Below, in pieces: positions 32,201 to 44,958 of a DNA stretch of 64,000 bases; the first letter of the stretch is position 1; every line of letters starts with the position of its first letter. The translations under genes were made by a program, and so were the position numbers. The notes beneath the pieces are model-generated. The model made no database searches and was not told where the DNA came from. It worked only from the letters and a program-made list of their open reading frames with translations. This stretch comes from Daucus carota subsp. sativus (taxonomy: Eukaryota; Streptophyta; Magnoliopsida; Apiales; Apiaceae). The stretch lies in NCBI RefSeq assembly GCF_001625215.2, contig NC_030385.2, forward strand, positions 427,135 through 491,134, given 5' to 3'.

Positions 32201-34450
32201 CGCTAATCTCATTGAAGGCAATAATGTTAAAAGAATCCGTCTGGGAGAGGTTTGAAATGGCTTCTAGTAGTGCAGTTTTTGCAGACTCGATGGCGCCTCC
32301 CTGCATGCTTCCACTTATATCCACAACAAAGATTATGACCTTTCTGAAAACCTATAACATTCATTGAGATGGCATAAGAGTACAGATAAGCTAAGGGAAA
32401 AATAAATGAAAAAAAAAAAAAAAAAAAAACTATGTTACGCTCTGTTGTACAAACATTAACTTAACCTTTATATCAAACAATAGATAAACTTCTCAAGCAT
32501 AATTTTGTTATATATACAAGTGGAAATTAAAATATTTCATACTCCTGAATATTATAATAAAATGGCATAGGCATGAAGAATATGTTTATATTTAAATGAA
32601 CCTTTCTACAAAGGTCACTCCCTGGGAATAGGGTAAAGCAGAACATCTCTCTCTGGTCATGATCATGAGGAGATGGAGCACGCAATAGGAGACCAGCAGA
32701 TATATCACTCGAACAAACCTGATGAACCATAAACAGTCAAATATATCACGAAGGCTGAACATCTGATTTTGGAGAAAGCATATTGAAATAAGAAGTGCAT
32801 TATTCAAACAAAAGATGTATAGAGTCTTACAGAATAAGAAAAAAAGAAGTCAGTGCTGGAAAATGACACAACTTCAGCCTCATATAAGAGGAGCAGCTCC
32901 CCTGCTCCGCGTCTTATTTCCTGCATAGAGATACAAAAGATTATGACTACATAGTTCACAAGTTCTAATTCCACAGATTAAAATTATGTAACAACGCATC
33001 CCGTTACCTTAAACGGATGACTAGTGGTTTTGCACAGGACCTGTGTCCCAATACCAGCCTTCAGATTCAGCTGAATTTTTTCTGTTTTATTGATATTACT
33101 AGCTACAGGTATTACATATGTCGGAAAACTAAACGGAACAGAGAGGCAGAATTGACCATCTTGATACACCATTTTCTGAGACCATCTGACTTTGACATGG
33201 AGATTGGACCCGCCTTCAACCTTCTCCAAATTAGATAAAAATATAAATTGCATTCTTATTTTGATTCACAAAAAATCGCTATGAACTAGATGAAAAATAA
33301 CCTGAGAAACTTTGAATGTGTATATTTGGCGTTTGAGCAGGCAACCATCCTTTGCATTATCCTTGTTTTCTGTATCACACGTATCTCTGGTAGCAATCAA
33401 TTGGGTATAGAATGAACTTCTAGTCGTACTGACTTCAACACCTAGAACTGAACCCTGTTAGCCATATCATTTCTTCTGAGAACTAGGAATCAGGAATTAT
33501 AAGATGCCAATATCAAGCTATTGCATAGTTGTGTATAAGATCTGGATAGCTGAATAAGCGATGTAGATGTATTACATATTCTCATTGCTTATGCAAGCAA
33601 TTAACTAACTATTATCAGACATCAATAGTACAAGACAATCTCATAAACACGCACATACACAGAGAAAGAATACTAACACAGCGGTCAGTCATCCTATATG
33701 AGCAAGATCCAAATATAATCATCACCCGTAACTTCATATTAACAAAGCATTTACTTTGTTAAAATACACGGTAGTAAAAATATTGATTTTCCCATTTTTA
33801 ACTATTATAACCAAATTCACACTGAAAATTAACAAACCATTCTGCAAACACACAATTGTAGACCTGTTCAACTGGATTCTTTTTGTTTGATAAAGAAACA
33901 TCACTGACAGCTTTTGTTCAACTCGGAAACACACATTCATAAACTACAATCATTTTAATACTCACCCTTTTTTTATACCGTCAAAATTTAGTCAAGTATT
34001 CATTTCTTAAAAACCGTTCTAATCAAAGTGGCTCATACAATTCGGGACGGAGGGAGCATAGAATACCTGTTCGCCCATGGGGATCGCAATGCGACAATCA
34101 CACGTTTTATTAGCAAGCACACAATGAACTCGCCAGCTTCCACTCACACTAACAAACGCAGTGTCCAAATAACAATCCACCTCCATCTCCACCCCATGCA
34201 TGTGTAACGGTATTAACGCCGGCGGCTCACACAGTCCGTACACGTACGGCTGGTACGTCGGAATATCCGGGTTGTCCACTACGCCTGGCTCCTTGATCTC
34301 CGCGTAAACCATGGGCCCCCTGGGCAGCCACGTGTCCGACGATGACTTCTCCATCACGGAAGCCTTGGGCGCCGACACTTGCCTTCCGTAGTAGATGCGC
34401 TTCGACAGCTTCAGCCCGAAAGCTACTGAGCTCGATAACTGATCCGCCAT
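29222..34450 (-). CDS. VIT and VWA domain protein (plant ITIH-like)
   Basis: Thirteen exons: 34450-34067, 33454-33302, 33220-33008, 32920-32831, 32718-32602, 32351-32082, 31938-31782, 31659-31582, 31297-31197, 30570-30400, 30133-30059, 29836-29729 and 29548-29222, joining in frame to 747 residues. The N-terminal half is the vault/inter-alpha-trypsin domain (CDCRIAIPMGEQGSVLGVEV, then QMVYQDG-like KMVYQDGQFCLSVPFSFPTY). The von Willebrand A domain starts at about 325 with KVIIFVVDISGSMQGG; its MIDAS D330-x-S332-x-S334 is intact, with FLITDGAVENE downstream. A beta-rich stretch (YPSRIPDLSAGCPVIVSGRY) leads to a C-terminus with about 17 cysteines (CLSCCCEICDSCDQCCG). No signal peptide is visible. 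The role of plant members is not settled. The acceptor of exon 3 could be 3 bases earlier, adding one lysine. Confidence 0.93.
32409..32430. repeat. Poly(A) run in a VIT-VWA intron
   Basis: About 20 A in a row on the plus strand between exons 5 and 6; a plain homopolymer. Confidence 0.8.
34040..34060. mobile_element. Stowaway-type end in VIT-VWA intron 1
   Basis: GGGACGGAGGGAGCATA is the typical right end of a Stowaway element, sitting a few bases from the exon 1 donor. The matching left end is not clear in the intron (CACCCTTTTTTT near 33963 is a poor candidate), so this is probably a decayed or truncated copy. Confidence 0.45.
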
Positions 34451-36178
34451 TTGTACGAGACCTCTTGGTCAGATGATATCTCTCTCGCTCTCGCTTATCG
34501 CAGTTTTTAAAACCAGCTAGGCAATGTGAAGAGAGAATTGGATGAATAAGCGGTGTAAACGTTTGGGATTGAAAAGGACGGGTGAAAAGAGTGAGGCGAA
34601 TAGAAAGAGACGAGGCTAGTTATATCATGGAGGCCATGGTAGATTGGTTGGTGTAAGAAATAATTCTTGATTATTCACATTTTTTTCTTTTTATTTTTTT
34701 AGTTACTGAGGTTTTGGCTTTTGGGAACAGTTAGGTTGCTGGTGCATTTATGTTTTCTACTGTTACGTGACCAATAATTATTGCATTTCTCTGTATCTTT
34801 CCACTCGCATGGCTGAGTTTTTTTTCTGTGTTTTCCCCTGTATTATGCATTTACAATTGACTTTTTACATACTTTTACCCTCTACAAGTTACTGCATGTA
34901 AATTCTTAGTAATTCTAGTCTTGGTTCTACTAATCACTAATTTGGCGGATTCATTTTCAATTAATTTCTTGTAAGATTTCGATTCGAATTTCAATATTTG
35001 ATTAATTGTTATAGATTCTTTCATGTGGTATATTAAATTATGTAATTACATATTTAACTTTAGATAATTCTGTTGAAAATTATATTTAATTATAATAAAT
35101 TGCAAGTGATTGTAAATGTCGAAAAATGAGCGTTCAGGACAATACTAATATTATAGAAACAACCAGAAAATCAAGTTAAATCAAATAATAAAACAACTAA
35201 AACAATGTACCCACTTACTTCTCCCATTATCATTAGTGTGTTTGTAAATGATGTATTTTTCTCTGGAAGGCTCTTTTTCATGCTTGAGTTTTTCTCCGTT
35301 TTACTGTTGCGGGATTTTAACGAAGCCTTTCTTGATGAGTTATTTTTTCAGACATTGAATGTGATATTGTCTAGATGTTCAGAGTACTTGCATACTTTCG
35401 ATTAGATGATATAGTTCTTTTGGACGAAGAAACTCTATTTTTTCGGTCATTATATTTTCGATTAATGGAATTATTCCTTATGACAAAAAATAAAAAAAAA
35501 TAATATATTAAATATTATTATAATATATCCGATTGTTAATCCGATTAATTCTAAATCATCTGATCAATCTCTAATCAACATCTGCATTGATTATTAACCA
35601 TTCCCCATTTTTACAGCGATCGGAATGTAAGCTAGTTGTTCCCTTAGAATTCGGGTGAGATACATTAGTGTAAAGTCTTTCTTGCTTTAGCAAGTGTTTG
35701 AATAATTTAAGGTCAAGGGCCGGGGGTAGGGCTTAAAAAATGGGATTCATAGGTTTAGTTATACTTTGCTTTAGTGGTGATAGCGTGACACTAATCTCCA
35801 CTTTAGGAATCTCATCCTTGATTGTTTCATGTGTAATTATATTGTCCATCGCTCCATTATTAAAAAAGTGAGCACCGGCCGTATCCGTACATAAATACCA
35901 GGCCTCGTTTTGTATTGTGTTGCATCACCAACATAGACCGAGTCTCTCCACATTTCCGGACATTGCCGTGAAAGTCCAATATTTTAATCTAGTTATTAAG
36001 TTATCAAGACGATTCGAAAATTTCCATAATATCTTTCGCATGAGAAAATGGGAACAAGCTGGGCTTCTTAAACATGATATTCCAGAAGATATGAATGTCT
36101 TAAGCTATGATTGCTGAAAGAGTTGAAATTTGATCAAGGGGACCAGTTTTATTAGTTTGACGATGTTACAAAATCTTA
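34451..36178. other. VIT-VWA upstream region and AT-rich spacer
   Basis: The first ~170 bases carry a CT-rich leader and likely promoter on the minus strand (CTCTCGCTCTCGC near 34481). Beyond that the sequence is AT-rich. Plus-strand open frames at 35205 and 35917 lack protein-like features. Confidence 0.4.
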
Positions 36179-36642
36179 CAGCTGTTCATGAACACAGTGG
36201 AGCCGAGTTTTGACCGAGCCGAGTTTTAGATTTTTTCTTATCGAATCGAGCCGAGCTATCTTATCGAACAAAAAATTGTGTTCGAGCTCGAGCTCGTTTA
36301 CTAACGAGCCGAACACTAGTTTGTTCACGAACAAATACGAGCCGAGCCAGAAAAAAATAAGATCAAACCGCTACTTGACTCTTAAAATAGAAATTCAAAT
36401 AAAATTTTTAGTGTGTTTTGAATTCGGCGTTCAATAACATGTATATGTTACAAAATTATCTTGAAAATATTTCATTTTTTTTAGTTTTAACGAGCCGAAC
36501 TTGAGCTAAGCTGAACACATTAAAAGCTCAGCTCGAGCTCGTTTCTTAACGAACACATTTATGTGTTCGAGCTCGAGCTCGAGTTCTTAACGAACCGAGC
36601 TTGAGCTTGCACGCGAACAACTCTGTTTGTGAACCGCCTACG
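36179..36642. mobile_element. hAT-like element with GAGCTCGAGCTCG repeats
   Basis: Ends carry GCTGTTCATGAACACAGT at the left and the reverse complement of GCGGTTCACAAACAGAGT at the right. Flanks AAATCTTA and AAATCTTC match at 7 of 8, fitting an 8-bp duplication. Both arms contain GAGCTCGAGCTCG and GAGCCGA phrases in opposite orientation around an AT-rich centre, the same plan as the element at 20986 with a different repeat word. A relative lies at 58554. Confidence 0.7.
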
Positions 36643-37144
36643 AAATCTTCATGCTCCTAGTGATTACTGAACCAAAGTTAGAGCCTCCTACAGTTGTAGC
36701 GTTGTGTCAACTGTGTGTGCCACCCCCATATCTTTCGTAAATTTGGGATTAGATTTGTCTTCCCATTTTGTCCTCTTTTGCTTATCTTTCCCCACACATA
36801 CGAGATTCGTGTTTCACCAAATTTCTGTTACTCTCTCTTACATGACTCATCCATCTTTTATCATTAACATTTCTGCATCACAATTTTGATCAGATTAATT
36901 TCCTAATATTGATATACGGTAGTTATTGAACTGGAATAGCTGCGTGGAGGCTAATTTATAAAAAAATTATATGGAGAAGCTTTTTTCTCATGTATCTTGT
37001 TGAAATATATAAAGATTATTCAAACTCTGTCCAATATTTGTTCAAAATAATTGATTATATTTATGGGACAAAACAGTTCATTTTTCAAATACGATCATAA
37101 TTAAGTATCAAAATAACTATAAAAATGAGCAACTTTTAATATTA

Positions 37145-37228
37145 TGAAGCTAGCATTCTCAACTTTTTAAAAGTGCTTCTGCTTGTCGAGGCCAGAAGCA
37201 GTTTCTGTTTCTATGAAACAAACATGCA
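37145..37228. mobile_element. GGGCCGTTTG-family MITE fragment, copy 4
   Basis: Only the right half is present: GAAGCTAGCATTCTCAACTT, TTAAAAGTGCTTCTGCTT, CCAGAAGCAGTTTCTG and an AAACAAACATGCAC end. Truncated at the left. Confidence 0.6.
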
Positions 37229-37385
37229 CATTGCAAAGAAATTTTTTTGTTTTTTCAATCTATAATGCAAAGAAGATTAAGAAATGAAGAATTGACAGAA
37301 AAGAAGATCGAAATGGACCACACAGCAAGACAATGGGCCAGCAATTAATTGATCGAGGGTCGTATCTACACTAATGGGAAGTCAC

Positions 37386-37577
37386 CTAATTGCTGTAATT
37401 GTAGACGAAACGAAACCCAGTCCCACTAGCTTTCACTCTCTTGACTCGCCACTTGTAGTAGTATATCACCATCACCTCTGCCTTTCCCTTTAATTTCTGC
37501 GGGGTAACCTCTTTCGCTGCAATCACAATTAACAGATATCGGCCTGCAACTTTTGCTCTGGATATAAAATAACACAT
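37386..37577 (-). pseudogene. Unrecognised short open frame, possible lone exon
   Basis: On the minus strand a frame reads RAKVAGRYLLIVIAAKEVTP then KLKGKAEVMVIYYYKWRVKR to a stop, following a possible acceptor (TTTTATATCCAG) at about 37560. The alternating beta-like pattern is faintly reminiscent of cystatin-fold proteins, but no QxVxG-type motif is present and I see no upstream exon. It may be a gene fragment or chance. Confidence 0.22.
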
Positions 37578-38942
37578 TTTCCCTCCTCAGTCCTCATCAT
37601 GCCAAATCAATATATTTTTCGAGAAACAAACACGAGTGATCAATGACCTCTTGATCAGATGATATCGTCCCGACTTCTCATTCTTCCTCATTTAACATGG
37701 CCCTTTTGGTTCCTAAACATATGATGAGTAATTATGATTAGCCATGAGTTCCACGCCTAATGATCATCCTCTTGCTAATTAAACAATAACATAATAGTAT
37801 GAATATGATCTAGGACTGTGTCCGAATCAGCTGCACAGTCCAAAATAAAAGGAGATAGCGAGCGGTGAAGGGTCAAAAGGTAACTTTAGTTTGTCGCGCA
37901 TCCTACAATCACAAGTCATCACAGATGACACAAAACATAGTACTAACAGTCACAGATAAAAATAATCCACAAACGAATGCATCAAGAAAAAATGAGGTCA
38001 ACAATTTAGGTGAAGGGGATTGTCAAAGCTGGAAAACAATGGGCCAATATAATTACTCCTTTAATGTCACTGAGACTCTGAATGCTGATGAGTCATAAGT
38101 GAGTGGTGGTGATCAGAGTAGCCAATACTTAAATATTTATGTAGTTATGTCTATGTGTGATTTTATATTATTTTGGAGCGGATCAGAGAATCTCTGCTAG
38201 ACAACCATGGCTTCCAGAGTATAACCTACCACCAAAATACTGTGGTTTTATCTTCTTTTAGATCACATAATTTCCTGTTGTTTATACATGAAAAATATCT
38301 TCGACACAAGCTAAGCGTAGAGCTAGAGCTATGCGAATCGAAATTTATAGAGGAAAACTCATTTTCCAAGAAAATCATTTAACCTGTGAATTCAGTCAAC
38401 TTAGATCAACACATCTGGAGGAAACAATTCTAGGGGAAAAATACTTTGACGGGAGTTGAGAGAATAGTACTAGTATATTTGAATGCATAGATTTGTATCA
38501 GTGTTTTTCTTGTGCCACCTAGTGACCTAGAGGTTTAGATTTAACATGTTGCACGAAATTTTAGTGTTACCATATGATCACAATTTCACAGAGAAATAAC
38601 CATTCATTCCCTTCCTGGACAAGCACTAGCACAAAATATCTGACGTTTTAAGAGATTTATTTATTTTATTTTTAGTCTCATAAATCAAACATTCTTCGAA
38701 AATGATATCATCTTTATAATTTGAATTAAATATTATATTATGTAATTTGTGGTTTATAAATTTCCCAACACAACAACCCATAAAAAAGTTACTAAATTAA
38801 TTATTTTAAGATAAGAATATAATTCTTAATATAAATTAATAATGCTTAATAATCCCTAAATATATAAAAGCGAAGAATGTTTTTTTTTTTAAAGATAAAA
38901 AGCGAAGAATGTTGGGTGGATAGAATTCCACGCAAAATGATT
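37578..38942. other. Spacer upstream of PAA1
   Basis: AT-rich. Plus-strand frames at 37865 and 38173 are open but show no family, no good start and no splice partners. No element ends seen. Confidence 0.4.
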
Positions 38943-38990
38943 TGGGCCTAATAACGAGTTGGGCTTATTGGATTGGTATAAGGATGGGCT
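38943..38990 (+). promoter_or_regulatory. Cluster of three TGGGCY (site II) motifs before PAA1
   Basis: TGGGCC at 38943 and TGGGCT at 38960 and 38985, 195-242 bases before the PAA1 ATG. TGGGCY elements bind TCP factors and are common before plant housekeeping genes such as ribosomal, mitochondrial and proteasome genes. A TGGGCG follows at about 39008. Confidence 0.55.
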
Positions 38991-39184
38991 AACGAATTGA
39001 ATCAATTGGGCGGGTTATTTGTCCACGTCCATGCTTTTGGTCGGATTCAACTTTGGTGTAGTTGTGTCTTGTGAACAAAGAAAACTCGATTTAACTGCCG
39101 GAAGCTCTCTAGTTTTTGATAATACTCTGTGAAGTTCGATTCAAAAAACTCGGCAGCCCTAAAAGCTTAGAAGAAGAGATCGAA

Positions 39185-42100
39185 ATGAGTCGTGGTAGTG
39201 GAGGTGGTTACGACCGTCATATCACCATTTTCTCTCCGGAAGGCCGTCTCTTCCAAGTCGGTATGTCTGTCTTTTCCCCCAATTTGAATTTTTATTATTC
39301 GTCGATTTATCAATCATCAACATCAATTTCAGCTGATGAGAATCAAATGAATTTGAAACAGAGTATGCGTTTAAAGCTGTGAAAGCCGCGGGAGTAACAT
39401 CTATTGGTGTTCGTGGCAAAGACTCCGTTTGCGTAGTTACTCAGAAGAAAGTCCCCGTCAGTAATCATCTCAAATGTATTTAATTATTTATGTCCTATGT
39501 TAATTAGACTCGGATATTTTGGTTGTCATATCCGTGTCGGATATTTCGACATTCGGACATAGACACTTATTTCGTGTCGGGTCTTTTGACTAAAATAAGA
39601 ACACTTTGACCAATTTAAAAATAAAATGAGTCAAATTTATAATTCAAAAGAAATGTGTGAGAAAAAAGAAAGAAGCATGAATGGGATTAATGCCTAATTT
39701 GCGAAATCCCCTAATATTTCATGTCTAATTTGATTTCTGTTGTTTTTTTTGTTAAGATGTCGAACTTACCTTACTTGTTTATTAGTATGATGTGTCCCCG
39801 TACCTGTGTCCAAAAATATGACAGTCTCCACGTGTCCCCAATTTTCAAAGTTCCCAAGTCCGACACTCATATGTGTCGTGTCCAACATTCCGTACCCGAG
39901 TCCGAGTAACATAGACTATGTCATATATGCTGTCTGTCTAGTTAATATGGTTGCGTTTATTTTTATTCAGGACAAGCTTTTGGATCCATCAAGTATTACT
40001 CATCTTTTCGCTGTTACCAAGTACCTTGGCCTCGTAGCTACCGGAACTACTGGTTAACCTTTTCATCCCTCTATCTCTAGCTGTAATTCATAATTCCAAG
40101 TGTTTGATACACGGCTTGTTGCCTTCATATTTTTAACATTATTCTCTTTGTTTACTATTTATATATAGATTTCCTATTCGGTTTAAATATATATATCTGC
40201 GCCATCTTATTGTATACAATCTAGTAAAGTTTGTGTGTTGTGGCGCTTTTGTGAATATGTTCCTGTGATTGACCTGCAACCTCAACCCCCACAACCTTTT
40301 GCTTAGTGTAGATGATGCTTGTATTACTCATTTGGATAGTCGAAAATTCATGCACCCAACTCATCTTCTGAACCCACAGCCTACTCTAATGGGAGCGAGG
40401 GAGATACCTCTAAACCAAGTGGCTTTTGGTTGCCTATATACCTTATTAGTGACCAGCGTGATGGTTGATATTTATGAGAATGTATTACTTGTTATTAAAT
40501 ATTGAACTTTGGGTTTGCCTCTAAATAGATGTGCTTTTATTAGTTGTGATCTTTATATTTATTTTTTTGCACATTCCGCTGTAATAACATAAGAAATAAT
40601 ATGTATATGCATTAATATGTTTACTAATTATTAAAAAATTCTTTCTATATTGAGCTGGTGTTTTCGCTGTATTACTTTTCAGCTGATGCAAGGACATTGG
40701 TTCAGCAAGCAAGAAATGAAGCTGCTGAATTTCGTCATAAATATGGATATGAGATGCCAGCTGATACACTTGCTAGATGGTAAGCAAATATTTATTGCTG
40801 CTCTTGTTTTGCTTGGGTGCATTCTCTTCTAAATGTTTAATACTTCTGATATAAATAGTTTTGTTTTGGAATAACTTGATTAGTTGACAGCTGAATTTGG
40901 TCTTGTAATTTGAGCTAGGGATATCACGAGTCACGACAGGTTCTAAGTTTGCTTTAATAGTGAATCTGGAATGGGTGATAACTGATAATTTAAAATTTAT
41001 CCCCTTTAGTTATTAGGAGGATAGTTCTGTAAAGTGTGAATGTGTTCTGCTAATACCTACAACTTGTCTCCTGTGACTTTAAATGTCATGCTTTAATTGA
41101 ATATTTGATGACAATTCTTGATAACATATCTCTTTTTACAATACTTTTCAGGTTCCAAAGTTCAATAAATAATTTAGTAAGCATTCACCCATGCATCTCA
41201 TGATATATCATGAACTTAGATGCAATAGGAATGATCAAATTTTAACCAGGCATATATTTAACTCTGTATAGATAAACTTTAGTTTTCAATTTTCTTGCAT
41301 CAAGCTGAACATATTTGTATGGTTGTGCAGGATTGCTGATAAATCACAAGTCTATACTCAGCATGCTTATATGAGGCCTCTAGGAGTAGGTCGGTGACTG
41401 ACCTATAACTCTGAAGAATATCTTTTTAATAGTTTATTTTTCATTTCTTGCTGCAACACTAGACACCCTTTTGTTGATTTTATTGATGGCAGGGGATAGT
41501 ATTATTATTTTTCCAGTTATGCTATTCCTTCCACAAGGAATGCATGTGTCATATGTGGGGTTGTTGGAAATTTTTGTTCTTTGGATTTTTTTTTACTTTT
41601 GCAGCTATAAATGATTTATTTGCTATTGTAATTAATTAATTAATTTTCTCATTAGCTTGAGAAAGGAGGGATTGCTGTCTCATTTCAGCTTGTTTTATTT
41701 TCTTTTAATTTCTGGCAGTTGCTATGGTCTTGGGTATTGATGACGAGGTTGGACCTCAACTGTTCAAGTGTGATCCTGCTGGCCATTTCTTTGGTCACAA
41801 GGTATTTTTTTATCAGTAAATTTTGTAATTAAGCAGATATTGAATGTAATGATAAAAATTTGATTGTATGTTTTAATGGTGGGATATTGATATCTACAAA
41901 AAGTAAGATATATAAAGGTAATGGAAATTATATCAACGAAGGGAAGGGGAATTTACATGACTCGTTTCACATGCACAGTTCACACTATATATAATTAAAT
42001 GAATGCTTCTTAAGACGATATTTAGAGAGGCCATAACCGGAAAATGTAGTTCTTAGATGAAAGAGCTTCAGATGATGACCTGTTCTATTTAAAAAATGTA

Positions 42101-44958
42101 TACTCACACACAATTTACACTGTTTATGAATATATAAGTGCATGTTAAACGATTTGTAAAGGTCGTGACGGGAATGTACTACGATGCTTATAATGTCCTA
42201 AAGAGTCGTGACACCTAATGTGAACAAGTAGCTATATAGTGTGCTCAACTGTGAAACGTCAACATCTGAGTGTGATCTTGAGTAGAACAATATGCAAGGA
42301 AGCCTTCTAGAAATGAACTGGCCTGAACTTGATCTAAGGGCTCAATTGGCCAAGGCTTTTGAAGTGCTAAATAAGTAACCAAATGAAAGCTAAGCACTCA
42401 TCCACTTTATTCCATACTACTATTCAATTCCACAAAATTGCAGTAACATTTCCATGTTATGTGTTTGATTAAGCATAGTACTATGATTTCTAAACTTTTC
42501 AGAAATATAACTGCTATTTTCTTGATACCTTTGCAATTATAATTTATTTGACCTTGCGGCATTTCTGAATTCTTTTTGAGATTTTTAAATAGACGTACAA
42601 TTGATTAGCCAAATTCTGCGTTTGCAATTGCTGGGTGTTTTTTAAGTTTAAAAATATATTACTCCGTAGTATATAAATTTATAGAAACTTCCTAATCGTA
42701 CATTTTGTTTTCCAATTTTTTGGTCAATTATTTATTTCTGAAGTTGCTTTTTTACATGCTAAACATATAAAATTTAAAATGGAGAAAATGGTTGTGGCCT
42801 TGTGGGCCGTAGAGGTTTGTTCCATTCAGAGGTCTTTTTGTTGTTTGTGAAAGAAAGCTGATTGCATAAAACCAATTTTTGGTTGATTTGTATGTCGTAA
42901 TTTGATCTGATCTAGTGAGGGGTATTGGGTGGTATCTGACTGATAATGAATTTCTCTAGGCAACAAGTGCTGGACTGAAAGAGCAAGAAGCAATAAATTT
43001 CCTTGAGAAGAAAATGAAGAATGATCCAGCCTTCACATATGAGGAGACTGTCCAGGTATATACTACCTTTTCTGTGCTATAAATATATAAATATCTCCAT
43101 GAAAAATTTATAGGATTTGCTCTCTTCTGATCTGTTAAGAGTAAAATTAAAATTATTTTCATTGGGTTCCAGATCTAATAAGTATGGGTTATTTGCTGAT
43201 TATTATGTAACATAACATTGTGCCATTCTGTCTTGCAGACTGCAATCTCAGCCCTACAATCTGTTTTACAAGAGGATCTGAAGGCTACTGAGATTGAGGT
43301 ATAGTGTAAACCATCCCTGGTTTGTTTACATAACAATTGAAGAACTTGTGTTATTGTGGTATACTATATGTTAAATTGTACTTAACTAATATGTTTGCGC
43401 TAGACTGACTAATTATTATTATAGCATTTGGTGTATATAATTATAAACTCTCTTTGAAGTGGAATCATTTTTAGTTTGGTACAAGCTCGGAGTGCAGACA
43501 TCAGCTAGAGAGAGAGATCAGAGAGAAGGGAGAGTTAGTTATAGAAAGAGGAAGCGCACTAAGAAAACTAGAGAGAGAAAGAAATTGGTGTAATGAGTTT
43601 TCCTTCTTATAAAATGCAACATGACCCCAATACAGTTTAGGATGAACTATTTAGAGACACCAAAGGTCAGTAATCCAGAAGAAGTACTAAATTGCCCTTA
43701 CAGGTACTATTATTAGGGGCCGTTTGTTTTGGGGTAACTGACAAGGGGAAAGGGAAACAACTAACTCCATTCCCTTTGTTGGTGTTTGTTTTATAAAATT
43801 TGACATTAGGTTTACCCAACTTCCTTCCTTACCCATCCCCACCCCCACTAGCTATTTGATTTCCCTTTCCTCATTCTTTTTTCATTTTCATTTATGATTT
43901 ACTTCACAAATTATTAAAAATAAAAAGTGACATGTAAATGCTTTTTCCAAAATCAAATTTTTTTTCAACTTTTATAAATAAAAAGTAATTTTGATATAAC
44001 TTATAAGTCATGTCATTCAGAAAATAATAATATTTTTAACTAATAAATTATATTAATTTATAAAAATAAATATATCATTATAAACATAAATATTATTAAC
44101 TTCTTTTTCAAGTTATGTGAATTTTGAAAAATTAGATATAAAAATAATCATTTAACTTTTCATTCCGTTTCCGGATCAAAACTAAACAGGTAATACAATT
44201 CGGCATCATTCCAATTCCATTCCGTTTCAGTCGAACCAAACGGCCCCTTAGTATACTACTACTTAACCCAATTTATTACTACCGCAATCCTAACATAATC
44301 TATAAAGTTTTTGTGTATGATTTTATTACTTTCTTGTAATAATTGAAATATTTGTATTTTTTGAAATTACCTTGTGTAATAATGAAGGATATAGGATGAT
44401 CTTTGCCAAAAGAAAGAGTAGATATGATGTTATTATTATTATTCTATTTGCAGTTTCCAAGGGAACCTAATAGGTTGACTAAATCGTATTTGTGATATCA
44501 TAGTCATTACCAGCTACAGTTCTATTACAAATTTTCTTCTGTCAGATACTTTTTCGAAGTTGCCTAGTATTTTTTTTTAGGTTCACCGTAAAGTTTTCTC
44601 TCACCGCATACGTACTCCTTTTTATTTTGCCCTGATTAAGTTACTGGCACATATTAAATTTTTTTAGTTACCAACAAATTTTTAAAAGTAAGGGGAAAAG
44701 TGTGTCAGAAACGATTCTTATGTGTTCTGGTGATTAGGTAATATAATTCTGCTTGGAGGATAATATTAATTGACATATTTCAAGTTTCCTCAGGGGACGA
44801 GTAATCATAAAGATTCTTATAGCACGAAGTCATTTTTTTTGCTAAGAGTTGTAACTTTTTGATAGGTTGGAGTTGTGGTGAAGGGAAATCCCATTTTCCG
44901 AGCATTATCTACTGATGAGATAGACGAGCACTTGACTGCAATCAGTGAGCGTGACTAA
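39185..44958 (+). CDS. PAA1: 20S proteasome subunit alpha type-6 (PAA1)
   Basis: Structural alpha-ring subunit of the 20S core that helps gate entry to the proteolytic chamber. Exons 39185-39260, 39362-39456, 39971-40052, 40683-40779, 41331-41389, 41719-41801, 42960-43055, 43239-43298 and 44866-44958 join to 246 residues, the usual length. The N-terminal signature [20 protein letters not shown] is complete. The body has [60 protein letters not shown] and [20 protein letters not shown]. The protein ends [11 protein letters not shown]. Alpha subunits lack the catalytic threonine, and none is expected. Introns 2 and 8 each carry a MITE. TGGGCY motifs precede it. Confidence 0.97.
39495..39914. 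mobile_element. MITE with CTATGTTA...CTCGG ends in PAA1 intron 2
   Basis: 420 bp. The left end CTATGTTAATTAGACTCGG and the reverse complement of the right end, CTATGTTACTCGGACTCGG, are inverted repeats that continue imperfectly through GTGTCGGA blocks. Flanks TTTATGTC and ACTATGTC match at 6 of 8, weakly favouring a hAT-type duplication. Elements with this kind of end (TATGTTnCTCGGACTC) are widespread in asterid plants, as I recall it. Confidence 0.7.
43716..44247. mobile_element. Harbinger-like element in PAA1 intron 8
   Basis: 532 bp with ends GGGGCCGTTTG and CAAACGGCCCC, a perfect 11-bp inverted pair, flanked by TTA on both sides (43713-43715 and 44248-44250). The TTA duplication fits PIF/Harbinger-type elements. 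The inside is non-coding; near the ends AAGGGAAAGGGAAACAACTA and CATTCCAATTCCATTCCG are partly complementary. The first bases resemble the GGGCCGTTTG family, but length, interior and duplication differ, so I treat it as separate. Confidence 0.8.

Noticed and set aside
37865-38098. Plus-strand open frame upstream of PAA1
   Set aside because: Starts without an ATG, has no domain and no splice sites that extend it.
43716-44247. Counting this as a sixth GGGCCGTTTG-family MITE
   Set aside because: Only the first bases match; length, interior and the TTA duplication differ.
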